Positions 17,836-27,815 of a stretch of DNA of 55,807 nucleotides are shown here, piece after piece (position 1 is the stretch's first letter; every line of letters begins with the position of its first letter). The notes beneath the pieces were generated by a model. It was not told where the DNA came from. It did no database searches and saw only the letters and a list, made by a program, of their open reading frames with translations. Source of the DNA: Mariniblastus sp. Lineage in GTDB: Bacteria > Planctomycetota > Planctomycetia > Pirellulales > Pirellulaceae. The stretch spans positions 1 through 55,807 of the forward strand of contig JABACA010000014.1 of assembly GCA_014237975.1 (NCBI GenBank). Direction: 5' to 3'. The translations under genes and the position numbers were made by a program.

Positions 17836-19875
17836 ATGATCAAAAAACCTGTTTCCATTTTGTGCTTTTCGTTGCTCTCCTTGCTCGGTTCCCTCCAGGC
17901 AGACGAGGGCATGTGGCTGTTTAACGGCCTGCCCCTGGAACAATTCAAATCCAAGTATGGGTTTGAACCAACGGCCGAGTGGACCGACCACCTGATGAAA
18001 TCTTCCGTCCGTTTCAACGTAGGTGGTTCGGCCTCATTTGTCTCGAGTAACGGGCTCGTCTTGACTAACCATCACGTCGGTTCAGACACATTGAATAAAT
18101 TATCCACCAAGGAAAACAATTACTACGAAGATGGATTTTTGGCTAAGAACTTTGACGAAGAACTGAAGGCACCCGACCTGGAATTGAATCAATTGATCGA
18201 GATCACCGACGTCACCGACCAGGTAAATCAATCCGTCAAAGACAACATGTCGCCCGGCGAAGCGGCAGCGGCGCGGCAAACTGCCATTTCGAAAATCGAA
18301 CAAACTGCGACCGATCAATCCGGCTTGCGCAGTGACGTCGTCGCGCTTTATGGCGGCGCCCGATATCACCTCTACCAATACAAGAAGTACACCGATGTGC
18401 GATTGGTTTGGGCGCCCGAATCCGCCATCGCTTTTTTCGGAGGGGACGCAGACAATTTTGAGTATCCTCGCTATTGCCTCGACGCCTGCCTGTTTCGCGT
18501 CTACGAAGATGGCAAGCCGGCGAACGTCGACCATTTCCTGAAATGGTCAGACAACGGTGCCAAAAATGATGAACTGGTTTTTGTCTCGGGCAACCCAGGT
18601 AGCACCAGTCGAATTTACACAATGGCCGCGTTGAAATATGAACGGGACCACTACCTGCCATACGTACTGGACTTCATTCGACGTCGCGAAATACTGCTGC
18701 AGCAATTCGGTTTAAACAGTACCGAAAGCGCCCGCATCGCGCGAGACGGGCTGTTCGGTTTTCAAAATGCTCGCAAGGCCCGCATGGGCATGCTGCAGGG
18801 ATTGCAGGACCCGGCCCTGATGCATGCCAAGCAACAGGCAGAGCAAAGAATTTTGGCCCAGGTCAAGGAGGATCCCAAGCTGAAGCAGTACGCCGCTGCC
18901 TGGGACAAGATCGCCGAGGTTCAACAACAAAAAGCCAAACGACTGGGGACTGGTATCTCGTTGAATACGCGGTTATTCAATATTGCCCAAACCCTGGTTC
19001 AAATGTCGGACGAAGACAAGAAACCCAGCGAGCAGAGGTTGGCGGAATATCGGGATTCGGCCCGTGATTCGATGGAACAACAGCTGTTTTCATCCGCCCC
19101 CGTTCATCCCGAATTGGAACAAGTCATCCTGGGTGATTTGATTGCCCGCATGCTGGAACTCCGAGGTGCGGACGATCCTTTATGCCAACAGATCCTGGAA
19201 GGGAACAACCCACTGGACCGCGCCGCCCAACTGGCAGGAGGCACCCAATTGATGGATGTCGACTATCGAAAAAAATTGGCAAAGCAGGGCACGGACGGAT
19301 GCCAGGACCCGCTGATTCAACTGGCTCAACTGGTTGACCCGGTGGTGCGCCAGCAACGCAAAGAGAGCGAAGAATTGCAGGAGATTGAACGACAGGCATA
19401 CAGTCAAATCTCCGAAGCGCTGTTCGCGACCCAGGGTACTTCCACCTATCCCGACGCGACGTTTACATTACGACTCTCCTACGGTCCAGTCAAAGGCTAC
19501 CAGGAAAATGGCATCGAGATCCCGGCGTTTACCACGATGGGAGGAACCTTCGATCATGAAACGGCCCACCAAGGCCAGGCAGATTACGATTTACCCCAGA
19601 GCTGGCGAGATGCTTCGGCCAAGATCAACCCCGACACGCCGTTCAACTTCGTTTGCACAGCCGACATTATTGGCGGAAATTCTGGCAGCCCGGTCGTCAA
19701 CAAGGACCTGGAACTGGTTGGCTTGATCTTCGACGGCAACATCCAGTCACTCATCGGAGACTATATTTACAGTGACAAACAGGGACGTTCCGTGAGCGTA
19801 CACAGCAGTGCCATTCGCGATGCATTACGTCACATTTACAACGCCGACCACATTGCAGACCAACTAGGGAACTGA
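17836..19875 (+). CDS. S46 family dipeptidyl-peptidase, DPP7-like
   Basis: The 679-aa protein has a signal peptide (residues 1-22, VSILCFSLLSLLGSLQA) followed by the S46 start EGMWLFNGLPLEQF. Chymotrypsin-fold catalytic motifs are visible: TNHHVG (77-82), GGDADNFEYPR (202-212) and GGNSGSPVV with nucleophile S616. A helical cap domain lies between. These periplasmic enzymes release dipeptides from peptide N-termini. The residue 18 positions after the serine is G634 (in IFDGN). As I recall, P. gingivalis DPP11 has Arg there for acidic P1 residues and DPP7 has Gly, so a DPP7-like preference for hydrophobic residues is inferred. Start 17836 was chosen for the signal peptide; a GAGAG lies a few bases upstream. 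A strong terminator follows. Confidence 0.92.
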   Translation: MIKKPVSILCFSLLSLLGSLQADEGMWLFNGLPLEQFKSKYGFEPTAEWTDHLMKSSVRFNVGGSASFVSSNGLVLTNHHVGSDTLNKLSTKENNYYEDGFLAKNFDEELKAPDLELNQLIEITDVTDQVNQSVKDNMSPGEAAAARQTAISKIEQTATDQSGLRSDVVALYGGARYHLYQYKKYTDVRLVWAPESAIAFFGGDADNFEYPRYCLDACLFRVYEDGKPANVDHFLKWSDNGAKNDELVFVSGNPGSTSRIYTMAALKYERDHYLPYVLDFIRRREILLQQFGLNSTESARIARDGLFGFQNARKARMGMLQGLQDPALMHAKQQAEQRILAQVKEDPKLKQYAAAWDKIAEVQQQKAKRLGTGISLNTRLFNIAQTLVQMSDEDKKPSEQRLAEYRDSARDSMEQQLFSSAPVHPELEQVILGDLIARMLELRGADDPLCQQILEGNNPLDRAAQLAGGTQLMDVDYRKKLAKQGTDGCQDPLIQLAQLVDPVVRQQRKESEELQEIERQAYSQISEALFATQGTSTYPDATFTLRLSYGPVKGYQENGIEIPAFTTMGGTFDHETAHQGQADYDLPQSWRDASAKINPDTPFNFVCTADIIGGNSGSPVVNKDLELVGLIFDGNIQSLIGDYIYSDKQGRSVSVHSSAIRDALRHIYNADHIADQLGN

Positions 19876-19919
19876 GTGTTCAACAGTTCTCAAAACGTTG
19901 AAACTGAAAAGCATTTATC

Positions 19920-19950
19920 AAAGAGCGGGGCTGAATCAGTCCTGCTCTTT
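19920..19950 (+). terminator. Strong terminator after the S46 gene
   Basis: The stem of 14 bp pairs 19920-19933 with 19937-19950 (two G-T pairs) around an AAT loop, then a T-tract to 19955. It overlaps the last codons of the convergent gene ending at 19936, so its sequence also encodes that protein's C-terminus. Confidence 0.9.
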
Positions 19951-21147
19951 TTTTTCGTTCAGATGCTTGCGATTAAAGACATCCGCATCAAAGGGATCCA
20001 ATCCGGTTTTCTCGGTGACCCCTGGTCCATGTAGTTGCGGAATATCCGGAACATCGTTGGCCCTGTCTGGTTTGGCCGTGCTTTGAACAGGGGCCAGTGC
20101 CACCTCTGGAACTTTGTCCTGAACCGGCTGGGAAAGCCCGGGCATATCCACCCTCTGTTCAAAATCAGGCACCCAGTGCATTGCATTGGGACGGGTGCTT
20201 ATCTGAATCAGCCATTGCCCCAGGTTGGTATATTGCACCGAGTCTTTTTTCAGTATGGGTTCTTTTAAACCTGCATGGGCGCTGACGGCCGCTGCGAACA
20301 ATGGACTGGCCAAAGGTTCGTGCATATCGGTGTACTGGAGCACATGATACAGGTTGCGCTGGCTAAGGCGTTTAGGAATAACCTGGTTAAGACCCAAACG
20401 CATCAAGGGCATTACTTCCGTCCGTTGGTCAGCATGACAGGGACAACAATTCCGAACCAGCAATGGTTCCACTTTACGTTTAAAAATGCCAACCGACTTT
20501 TTGGGAATACTGTCTATGGCCGCTTCGATTCGTTTCAAGGTATTGAGCCGTTCGAATTCTGCTGACACAGTTTGCTCCGACTCAAACCCCACCAACGCGA
20601 TCTCACTGTCAGAGGGCTCACGATTCGTGACCCCTGGTTGCGAATTTCGGGGAACTTGATTCGCCATCAACTGTCTCTGAAATTTTCGTTGTTGGGTCAG
20701 CGCTACCAATAGTTGTCGGTTCAGGTATTCAAGCTGAACCGCCTTGATTTCCATCGTGACCAGCAAGTCAATTTGGTTTTGAGCCTCTTTCAACAACCCC
20801 TGTTTCATACACCAATGAAACAGGTCGACGTGGGCGTCCAAATCACTGGCTTTGACCCTGGCATTCTTTTGCCAGTAAGCTTCTTTTAACGAGCTACATA
20901 CAAATTCAATCCGTTCAACCGGAAACACCACACGACTGCCTCCGTCGGTTTGCACGAAGACCGAATCTGCATTTCGGCTGATTTTCCCCATCACTACTTG
21001 GCCATTCTTAAGCACCAAGTGGGTAGCCGAAGTGCGAGACAAATCGGAACCCTGCGGCGACCAAGGCCGGGCATGCGAAGCCGATAGGTGCAAGGTGATC
21101 GATACGACAATCACCGGCAAAACGTAAGTGATAGCACGGAAAAACAT
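19936..21147 (-). CDS. Secreted protein of unknown function with CxxCH motif
   Basis: The 403-aa protein has a signal peptide (ITYVLPVIVVSITLHLSASHA). A short beta-rich region comes next (LVLKNGQVVMGKISRN, about 44-60) like the SHD1-type or PRC-like starts of planctomycete secreted proteins, then a helical part. A segment at 222-240 reads FKRKVEPLLVRNCCPCHAD. This resembles the planctomycete motif around a covalently bound haem or a structural CxxCH (C234, C237, H238). No distal Met ligand could be assigned. The C-terminus is Pro-rich and polar. It could be a c-type cytochrome-like or merely disulfide-containing protein. It is convergent with the S46 peptidase, sharing the terminator sequence at its 3' end. 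Confidence 0.72.
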   Translation of the reverse strand: MFFRAITYVLPVIVVSITLHLSASHARPWSPQGSDLSRTSATHLVLKNGQVVMGKISRNADSVFVQTDGGSRVVFPVERIEFVCSSLKEAYWQKNARVKASDLDAHVDLFHWCMKQGLLKEAQNQIDLLVTMEIKAVQLEYLNRQLLVALTQQRKFQRQLMANQVPRNSQPGVTNREPSDSEIALVGFESEQTVSAEFERLNTLKRIEAAIDSIPKKSVGIFKRKVEPLLVRNCCPCHADQRTEVMPLMRLGLNQVIPKRLSQRNLYHVLQYTDMHEPLASPLFAAAVSAHAGLKEPILKKDSVQYTNLGQWLIQISTRPNAMHWVPDFEQRVDMPGLSQPVQDKVPEVALAPVQSTAKPDRANDVPDIPQLHGPGVTEKTGLDPFDADVFNRKHLNEKKEQD

Positions 21148-21453
21148 GCGGGACGGTAGGAAAACGGGCTGGTCACGTCAACATGAATCGACCGAATCAA
21201 ACCAGCCCCATGGGTGATAGCACTTCCAACTCCAGCTGCTGCAGCGGAAAACGTCTTTTCTTGCGACGCCCCAGCCTCGTTTTCGTGAACATTTGATCAA
21301 AATCGGCAGTTGCAGACCTAGTCAGACGGGAAGCTTTTTCACGACTCCCCATGTCAGCAAGCCAGCGATTCGCGGCGGAATGCATTCCAAACCCGGCTGC
21401 CAGCCTGCTCTGTCGCTACCCTCAGACGATCTGCCTGCAACCTCGATGGATGG
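21148..21453. other. Intergenic region
   Basis: Between two minus-strand genes. A 62-codon minus-strand frame (21197-21385), rich in Arg and Lys, has no known match or SD and is not called. No hairpin terminator was seen. Confidence 0.4.
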
Positions 21454-22431
21454 TCAATCCCCGATATTCCGCTGTAGCGTTGCCTCTGCCGCGATACAGC
21501 CAAATGACGACCAGGTTTGACTGTTTGAGATTTCTTCCATCAACTTGCGAGAGCGTTCCTCGTTTCCACTGTACAAGTACCAGTTTGCAATTCCGTAACG
21601 CAATGCATCGGATGAACCTTTGGACTCGGCCGGTTTACGTTTTTCTATTTCCTCCAGTGTCAAACTCCCCTTGTAAAAAAGACAAAGCTGGTGGTAGTCG
21701 AAACTCTCAATCACGTGCATGTCGTCGCGGATGATTTCCAACCGTTGCTCGGCCTTTTTTTCCTGGCCCATTTGCCGGTGGCACATGTACAACCAATGGG
21801 TAAAAGCGACCTTCATGTCGTCGTTCTGGCTGGCCGCCAGACCGCGCTCATAAGATGCCACCGCGTTGGGTAAATCGTTCTTCAAATAATAGGCCAGGCC
21901 CAGGTGATACCAGATATTTGTATGCAGGCTGCTGACCGGTTGATTCTGCGCGTTGGGCATACCGTCCGGCTCGACCTGGTCCGACGTTCCCTCCACCAGT
22001 TCCGCCGCTCGCCGCAAATCGGCAATGGCACTGTCAAAATCTCGCAAGGAAATATGCCGGTGACCCCGATGCCTGAGAAATCGTGGATCGTCAGGATGAC
22101 GTTGTAGACCGTTCGTATAGATCTGAATGGCTTGACGATGCAGTCCCTGGTACGCGGTAAATCGGGCCAGCCAGATTTCCAGGTCGGCATTGCCAGGGTC
22201 TGCCTCCAACTGCTGCTTGGCCTGGCGGTATTTTTCAAGCAGGGATGAGCTGGGTTCCGCCGCGATCAGGTCACGACCCAACAGCGATTTACCTTGGTAT
22301 CGAGGACTTTGTGTTTCCAATCCAGCCGAGCCACTGGGTTCCTCGCCGTCTTGCTGCCCCAACAATGGAACCGCCCCGACCAATATGAAAATGCCGGCTA
22401 CAAAAAACCAACACTCGAATCGCTTGAACAT
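21454..22431 (-). CDS. Secreted TPR-repeat protein
   Basis: The 325-aa protein has a signal peptide (CWFFVAGIFILVGAVPLLGQ). Tetratricopeptide repeats cover about 60-270: NADLEIWLARFTAYQGLHRQ, RDFDSAIADLRRAAELV, and NIWYHLGLAYYLKNDLPNAV. The C-terminal part (about 215-325) is helical and ends in a Cys/Ala-rich stretch. A scaffold or interaction role is usual for such proteins; no partner is obvious. Start 22431 has AAGGAGG eight bases upstream, which decides against the longer frame starting at 22503. It follows uppP on the same strand with about 80 bases between, so co-transcription is possible. Confidence 0.8.
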   Translation of the reverse strand: MFKRFECWFFVAGIFILVGAVPLLGQQDGEEPSGSAGLETQSPRYQGKSLLGRDLIAAEPSSSLLEKYRQAKQQLEADPGNADLEIWLARFTAYQGLHRQAIQIYTNGLQRHPDDPRFLRHRGHRHISLRDFDSAIADLRRAAELVEGTSDQVEPDGMPNAQNQPVSSLHTNIWYHLGLAYYLKNDLPNAVASYERGLAASQNDDMKVAFTHWLYMCHRQMGQEKKAEQRLEIIRDDMHVIESFDYHQLCLFYKGSLTLEEIEKRKPAESKGSSDALRYGIANWYLYSGNEERSRKLMEEISNSQTWSSFGCIAAEATLQRNIGD

Positions 22432-22512
22432 CACTACCCTCCTTTGATCACCCACTCCTGGTCGACCGAACATCGACATGGTGTGGGCAACCATGCGAAC
22501 CACTTCGCCCCA

Positions 22513-23319
22513 TCAAACGGTCGCGGATGACACAAAAAACAACTGCCAAACGACCACCACAATTCCCAATGGAATCAACCAGTAAGCAAACAGGTACAGC
22601 CAGCCCGCCTCGATCCATTTAACGAGCCATTGCAACGACCCCAGGCCAACCACAAACGCAATGACTGCGCCCAGCAACAGCAACCCGGGCGGGGTCGTTG
22701 TTTGCCCAGCTTCCAACATGTCTTTGACTTCCAGCAGACCCGCCCCGGCGATGGCGGGGATCGCCAACAGGAAAGAAAACGTTGCTGCCGACTGCCGCTT
22801 CAGTCCCAACAGGGAACCTGCCACGATCGTGGAACCACTTCGGGAAATACCAGGCAACAAGGCAAAAGCCTGCGCCACACCGATCAAGACCACCTGTCGA
22901 TAAGTCAATCGCTGGTACTCGTTATCCCCCGGCTTGATCCAGATCAAGAGTAACAACATCCCTCCGGTTATTGGAAACATGAACCCGGTCAACAAGGGAT
23001 CGGTCAACAGGTCTTCGAAATTCCGCTTGATGGTCAGCCCGATCACCGCCGCTGGAATGGTTCCCACGATTAACTGGGGGATCACTCGCCGATCTTTGCC
23101 CAGCAACGCCCAAACCCGCCGCCAATAAAAACCGAGAATTGCAAACAGCGTGCCCAAGTGCAAAATGACATTTAGCTCAATGCTCCCCTGCCCGGTCCCC
23201 AACAGCTCATTGATGACCACGAGATGTCCGGACGAACTGATCGGCAGGAATTCGGCAATGCCCTGCACCACCGACAGAATGACGACTTTCAGGGTTTCCG
23301 AAACGGTGATCATGGCCAT
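22513..23319 (-). CDS. uppP: Undecaprenyl-diphosphatase UppP (BacA)
   Basis: The 268-aa integral membrane enzyme removes one phosphate from undecaprenyl diphosphate, recycling the lipid carrier for cell-wall and surface glycan synthesis. It shows both signatures: QGIAEFLPISSSGHLVV (E and S of the active site) and LLPGISRSGSTIVAG with the catalytic Arg. About eight membrane helices are visible and the length matches the family. The frame opens with TTG at 23355, but ATG 23319 (or 23313) fits the family start better. It is divergent from leuC. Presence of this gene agrees with a peptidoglycan-making planctomycete. Confidence 0.95.
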   Translation of the reverse strand: MAMITVSETLKVVILSVVQGIAEFLPISSSGHLVVINELLGTGQGSIELNVILHLGTLFAILGFYWRRVWALLGKDRRVIPQLIVGTIPAAVIGLTIKRNFEDLLTDPLLTGFMFPITGGMLLLLIWIKPGDNEYQRLTYRQVVLIGVAQAFALLPGISRSGSTIVAGSLLGLKRQSAATFSFLLAIPAIAGAGLLEVKDMLEAGQTTTPPGLLLLGAVIAFVVGLGSLQWLVKWIEAGWLYLFAYWLIPLGIVVVVWQLFFVSSATV

Positions 23320-23559
23320 GAGCTGGATTGCAGAGGGGCTTGTCTTGCGAATCAAAGGATTCTACACGAATTCGGTTTCTCGACCAGAATGCGACCCATC
23401 GCATCAGCCCCGCGGGATGCAAGGGCAAGGCCCACCAATACCGCAAGAAAACAAACTGGATTGTCATACCACCAATGCGTCAAGTCTTTCTCACATGCCC
23501 AAGATTGCTTATCATAATGAAAATACAAACCTGAACTTTTCCCCTAAATTATTCCTAGC

Positions 23560-24966
23560 ATGATTGCCAACAATCCCCGTACTCTGTTTGAAAAAATCTG
23601 GGACCAACATGTGGTTTACGAGGAACCTGGCCAACAGACCCTACTGTATATCGACCTGCACTTGATCCACGAAGTCACCAGCCCCCAGGCGTTTGAGGGG
23701 CTTCGCTTGGCGGGGCGAAAACTGCGCCGACCTGAAAAGACAGTCGGCACGCAGGACCATAATGTTCCAACCACCGACCGCAGTTTGCCAATCGTGGACA
23801 CCGTTTCACGCCAGCAGATTGAAACGCTACGAAAAAACTGCCAGGAGTTTGACGTTCGGCTCTACGACCTGGATAGCCCCCAACAGGGAATCGTCCACGT
23901 CATCGGTCCCGAACTTGGACTGACGCAACCGGGCATGACGATTGTATGTGGCGACTCGCACACCTCGACTCATGGAGCGTTTGGTGCGCTGGCGTTCGGA
24001 ATCGGTACCAGCGAAGTGGAACACGTGATGGCCACACAAACACTTGCTCAGCTTCGGCCAAAAACCTGTGAAATCCGGATCAATGGTTCGCTGGGCCGGG
24101 GAGTTACCTCCAAGGATCTGATCCTGTACCTGATCGGCAAACTTACAACGGCAGGCGGGACTGGTTACGTAATCGAATATACGGGCCAGGCTATTCGCGA
24201 ACTCTCGATGGAAGAGCGGATGACCGTCTGCAACATGTCTATCGAAGCCGGGGCCAGGGCAGGAATGATCGCACCGGACGAGACCACCTACGAGTACATT
24301 CGGGGACGCGAATTTGCCCCAGTGAATTTTGAGGAGAGTGTAAACCGTTGGAAATCGCTGCCGTCTGACCCTGACGCCAACTACGACCGCGTCGATATAT
24401 TCGAAGCCGATGATATAGCCCCTCAGGTGACCTGGGGGACCAATCCCGGACAAGTGATCAGCGTCGATTCAAACGTTCCCGATCCAGCGGATTTTGAAGA
24501 TCCGACGGACCGCCAATCGGCCCAGAGTGCCTTGAAGTACATGGACCTGACGCCCGGAACACCCATGACAGGGATCGCCTTGGATCGGGTCTTTATCGGT
24601 TCCTGCACTAACAGCCGGATCGAGGATTTGCGAGTAGCGGCCGAATTGGTTCACGGCAAAAAAATCGCCGACCACGTCAGCGCGATGGTCGTACCCGGTA
24701 GCGGTATCATCAAACAGCAGGCGGAAAAAGAGGGTTTGGACCAGGTTTTCCTGGATGCCGGGTTTGAATGGCGCGAGGCTGGCTGCAGCATGTGCCTGGG
24801 GATGAACCCCGACCAGCTGAGTCCGGGTGAGCGATGTGCCTCGACCAGCAATCGGAATTTCGAAGGCCGGCAAGGACGGGGAGGCCGAACTCACTTGGTA
24901 TCACCAGAAATGGCCGCAGCCGCCGCGATCGCCGGGCATTTCGTCGATGTCAGGCATTGGGATTGA
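23560..24966 (+). CDS. leuC: 3-isopropylmalate dehydratase large subunit
   Basis: The 468-aa protein is the large subunit of the [4Fe-4S] hydro-lyase that isomerises 2- to 3-isopropylmalate in leucine synthesis. The start ([15 protein letters not shown]) and overall length match the bacterial LeuC type. Cluster cysteines are visible as C349 (FIGSCTNSR) and C409/C412 (GCSMCLGMN). Other aconitase-family motifs are [13 protein letters not shown] and [19 protein letters not shown]. leuD follows after 44 bases, so the two form an operon. No Shine-Dalgarno sequence was seen before the ATG. No other leu genes are in the window. Confidence 0.97.
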   Translation: MIANNPRTLFEKIWDQHVVYEEPGQQTLLYIDLHLIHEVTSPQAFEGLRLAGRKLRRPEKTVGTQDHNVPTTDRSLPIVDTVSRQQIETLRKNCQEFDVRLYDLDSPQQGIVHVIGPELGLTQPGMTIVCGDSHTSTHGAFGALAFGIGTSEVEHVMATQTLAQLRPKTCEIRINGSLGRGVTSKDLILYLIGKLTTAGGTGYVIEYTGQAIRELSMEERMTVCNMSIEAGARAGMIAPDETTYEYIRGREFAPVNFEESVNRWKSLPSDPDANYDRVDIFEADDIAPQVTWGTNPGQVISVDSNVPDPADFEDPTDRQSAQSALKYMDLTPGTPMTGIALDRVFIGSCTNSRIEDLRVAAELVHGKKIADHVSAMVVPGSGIIKQQAEKEGLDQVFLDAGFEWREAGCSMCLGMNPDQLSPGERCASTSNRNFEGRQGRGGRTHLVSPEMAAAAAIAGHFVDVRHWD

Positions 24967-25010
24967 AACCACCGTTTTCCCGACCCACCTTTCCATTTGA
25001 TAAAAAAAAC

Positions 25011-25613
25011 ATGAAACCATTCACAACCCATACCGGAATTGTCGCCACCCTGGATCGATCCAATGTGGATACTGACCAGATAATTCCCAAACAGTTCTTG
25101 AAACGAATTGAACGAACCGGCTTCGGCCAATACCTGTTTTTCGACTGGCGGTTCCTGGAAGACGGTTCTCTCAACCCGGATTTTGAACTCAATCAACCGC
25201 GGTTTGAAAATGCTTCGATCCTGGTTGGCCGCAAGAATTTCGGTAACGGTTCAAGTCGTGAACACGCAGTTTGGGCGCTGGATGATTACGGCATTCGAGC
25301 CGTCATTGCCGAATCGTTCGCCGACATCTTCTACAACAATTGTTCCAAGAATGGTTTGTTGCCGATCGTTTTAAATGCCGATCATGTCCAACTCATCCAC
25401 GACCGTGCCAATCAGCACGACGCATACGAGGTGACGATTGATTTGAACGAGCAAACCGTGGTGGATGACTACGGATTGGCATCCGCATTCGAGATTGACT
25501 CTTTCCGCAAACAGTGCTTGGTCGGAGGCCTCGACCAAATCGCTCTGACCCTTAACCATATTGGTAAAATTGAACAATTTGAAAAAGAAAACGGCGACTG
25601 GCTGGAGCGCTAA
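25011..25613 (+). CDS. leuD: 3-isopropylmalate dehydratase small subunit
   Basis: The 200-aa protein is the swivel-domain subunit of isopropylmalate isomerase and works with LeuC encoded just upstream. Family motifs are [26 protein letters not shown] and the [13 protein letters not shown] substrate loop, plus [15 protein letters not shown]. The length is standard. The frame is open from 24834, overlapping leuC, but the ATG at 25011 begins the conserved N-terminus ([18 protein letters not shown]) and is the likely start. Nothing unusual was seen. Confidence 0.97.
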   Translation: MKPFTTHTGIVATLDRSNVDTDQIIPKQFLKRIERTGFGQYLFFDWRFLEDGSLNPDFELNQPRFENASILVGRKNFGNGSSREHAVWALDDYGIRAVIAESFADIFYNNCSKNGLLPIVLNADHVQLIHDRANQHDAYEVTIDLNEQTVVDDYGLASAFEIDSFRKQCLVGGLDQIALTLNHIGKIEQFEKENGDWLER

Positions 25614-25705
25614 ACCGGAAGACTCCGTATCGACTCAATGACTTACGCCACTGGATATTCCGGTTGCACCCTGGAAGTTGCCATGACCAACATGTCGCTG
25701 GGCCG

Positions 25706-26569
25706 CTAGCGGGTTCCCAGGCCATCCGACAATGACATAAGGCTGGCCGGCAACGCATTGATCCGATACATGAGAACCTTGCCGTTACCATCCTGGGTTT
25801 TCGAAACGGAAACCTGAACACCGATCACCTCGCCTTTCAGATTGAAAACGGGACCGCCACTCATTCCACCGATCGGGGGGAAACCGGCCAAGGGCTTGAG
25901 TGACATCGGCTGGAGCGTCTCGATCGCAGAAACAACCAGGGCCGGGTTCAATTGGCTCACGGCGATCCCCTGGGCAGGATCCCCCTTATTGAAGGACCGT
26001 ACTTTCCCTTTTTTATCGAGTCCCTGCCTGGCAGGATAGGCTGCCAACACGGTCGGTTGTCCCACCTGGGCCTCGGCCATTTCGATGTTGGAATCCAGAA
26101 TGTCCGCGTGGTTGCCGGCGTCTGTTATTTTCAACAAGGCCCAATCCTCTTTACCGGGACGTTCAAGCTCCGCCTGAAATACTCGCCCGTCGGCCAAGGT
26201 TACTACCAGCTCCAGATGGTCGTCCGAAACGTTTTCCTCCAATACATGCCGCGCGGTCAAAATCCGCCCATCGGCCAGCAGAATCCCACTACCGTGATTG
26301 GAACTGTAGCCATTGGGGATAAAGGTGTGCCGCGCTTCGATCCGCACAACCCACGGCAAAACCAACTTCAGCCGTTTCAGAAATTCAGGCGAGTGTTGCT
26401 CCAGGTACTTGACGCTTAAGGCATTTCCCTGCTCGCAAACCAGATCCGGATCGACAAACCACTGCCGGTCCTGTCCGCTGGCGACTGAAGACCAGCAAAA
26501 GCAGCCAACCAATACACAGCCGGCAAATGCCAACATCCGGGAACCAGTCAACGAAACAGATGGGCTCAT
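25706..26569 (-). CDS. Secreted trypsin-like serine protease
   Basis: The 287-aa protein has a signal peptide (MLAFAGCVLVGCFCWSSVASG) and one chymotrypsin-fold domain (about 70-280) of the S1/HtrA-like kind without a PDZ domain. The catalytic triad is readable as H108 (LTARHVLEE), D142 (KEDWALLKI) and S237 (GGMSGGPVF). Two cysteines flank the signal peptide end, and a lone C45 sits in the mature N-terminus. It probably cleaves or binds envelope proteins. The gene is convergent with leuD and followed on its own side by the GC-rich hypothetical gene in the same orientation, 147 bases upstream. Confidence 0.88.
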   Translation of the reverse strand: MSPSVSLTGSRMLAFAGCVLVGCFCWSSVASGQDRQWFVDPDLVCEQGNALSVKYLEQHSPEFLKRLKLVLPWVVRIEARHTFIPNGYSSNHGSGILLADGRILTARHVLEENVSDDHLELVVTLADGRVFQAELERPGKEDWALLKITDAGNHADILDSNIEMAEAQVGQPTVLAAYPARQGLDKKGKVRSFNKGDPAQGIAVSQLNPALVVSAIETLQPMSLKPLAGFPPIGGMSGGPVFNLKGEVIGVQVSVSKTQDGNGKVLMYRINALPASLMSLSDGLGTR

Positions 26570-26716
26570 GCAATACTCGACCGACTTGATCTGGGTAGAA
26601 AGTTAACGCCAAAGAATGAACCAGCCATCCACGGCACGATCAGTTCACCCTATCACAAACACATCCTTTCGCGAACCTCCGAGCGGCTCCCATCCAGGTG
26701 ATTGACAGACCGGCGT

Positions 26717-27685
26717 TTAGCGTTGGCGGCGCCGCTCCTCGGTCCGGGTCGGGCCGATCTGTGCCAATGTCTCTCTCGAGGGGGCAGACATCACCCGAGC
26801 CGCTGTCCGCTGGTAGACGGCAAAAAACTCTGGCATCTTGGCCTTGAGATCGGCCGGTGTTCGCAACGTCCATTCCTCTTCACCCGGGCCATAAGGGACT
26901 TGCAGATCCCAGGCGGTCGTGATGAACCAGTAGGCGAACTCCTGCAGCAGGATTCGGTCCACCACCTGCCGGGGCGCGTCATCCAGGTCGTCGTAGGACT
27001 CGACATTGTAAAACCCCTTGTCAATTGCCAACTGCATCGCTTTCCATAACTCGGAATCGCGGGACAAGCCCCACTCCTTGGGAAAACGATAGTGCAGGCC
27101 AACATCGGTCACCGTGTGCAGGATGTGTTCGACCACCTCCATCACCTGGCCATCGGGGACCTGGGCCATGATGATATCGCAGATACTGTACTGTTGATGC
27201 AGTCGGTCGAATGCCCGTTCGTCGCGGCGCAACATGCGTTCGAACGAGCGTTCGGTCCGCGGGACCGGTAACAGGGCGCCGTAGGCATGCAGATCCGCCA
27301 CAACCTTGCGCTGAGCCTCCAAGTCCAGGCCGTCACGGCGGGCAAAAACTTCGTCGATCGCCCGGCCTACCAGGATCAAGAATTCGTCTGGAACCGTTTC
27401 GGTCGCCGCCAGCACAATGCCACAACTGCTGAGGTATTTTGGAAATGGCGGATAGCGGTCGTCGGTCAGGACGTTCGTCACCCGGAACGGGTCCTTGGGA
27501 ACGGCCTGGGTTGGGCGACGCTGAACCGCCCCACCCAGCAGGTGTTCGTCCTCGTCGTCCTGCCAGATCGCAGCGTTGCCATGGACGGGCACACCGTCGC
27601 AACCCAATGAAATCTGAACCTGCCCGACAGCAACCGAATGGACTGGAAGCATTCCAATAAAAACCACAAGAAAAAGGCATTTCAT
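26717..27685 (-). CDS. Secreted protein of unknown function, GC-rich gene
   Basis: The 322-aa product has a signal peptide (LFLVVFIGMLPVHSVAVG). The mature part is mostly helical with recognisable but unassigned blocks: GCDGVPVHGNAAIWQDDEDE, SSCGIVLAATETVPDEFLIL and EFAYWFITTAWDLQVPYGP. The C-terminal 30 residues are Arg/Thr-rich. I do not recognise the family. The start at 27685 has GAGGTGA about nine bases upstream; the longer frame to 27841 overlaps bioB and lacks a signal peptide at its start. The stretch looks richer in G+C and in Cys/Arg codons than neighbouring genes, which may mean transfer. Confidence 0.7.
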   Translation of the reverse strand: MKCLFLVVFIGMLPVHSVAVGQVQISLGCDGVPVHGNAAIWQDDEDEHLLGGAVQRRPTQAVPKDPFRVTNVLTDDRYPPFPKYLSSCGIVLAATETVPDEFLILVGRAIDEVFARRDGLDLEAQRKVVADLHAYGALLPVPRTERSFERMLRRDERAFDRLHQQYSICDIIMAQVPDGQVMEVVEHILHTVTDVGLHYRFPKEWGLSRDSELWKAMQLAIDKGFYNVESYDDLDDAPRQVVDRILLQEFAYWFITTAWDLQVPYGPGEEEWTLRTPADLKAKMPEFFAVYQRTAARVMSAPSRETLAQIGPTRTEERRRQR

Positions 27686-27815
27686 CGGTCGGTCACCTCG
27701 CCGCAAAAAGGGATGGTTCCAGCAACATAACGGGTCAAACGCAAGTAAAAGATACTCTTTCCAACAAGTCGGATGTCCCCACAACGGTTCCAACTTGCCA
27801 AGCAGGTGACGAATG

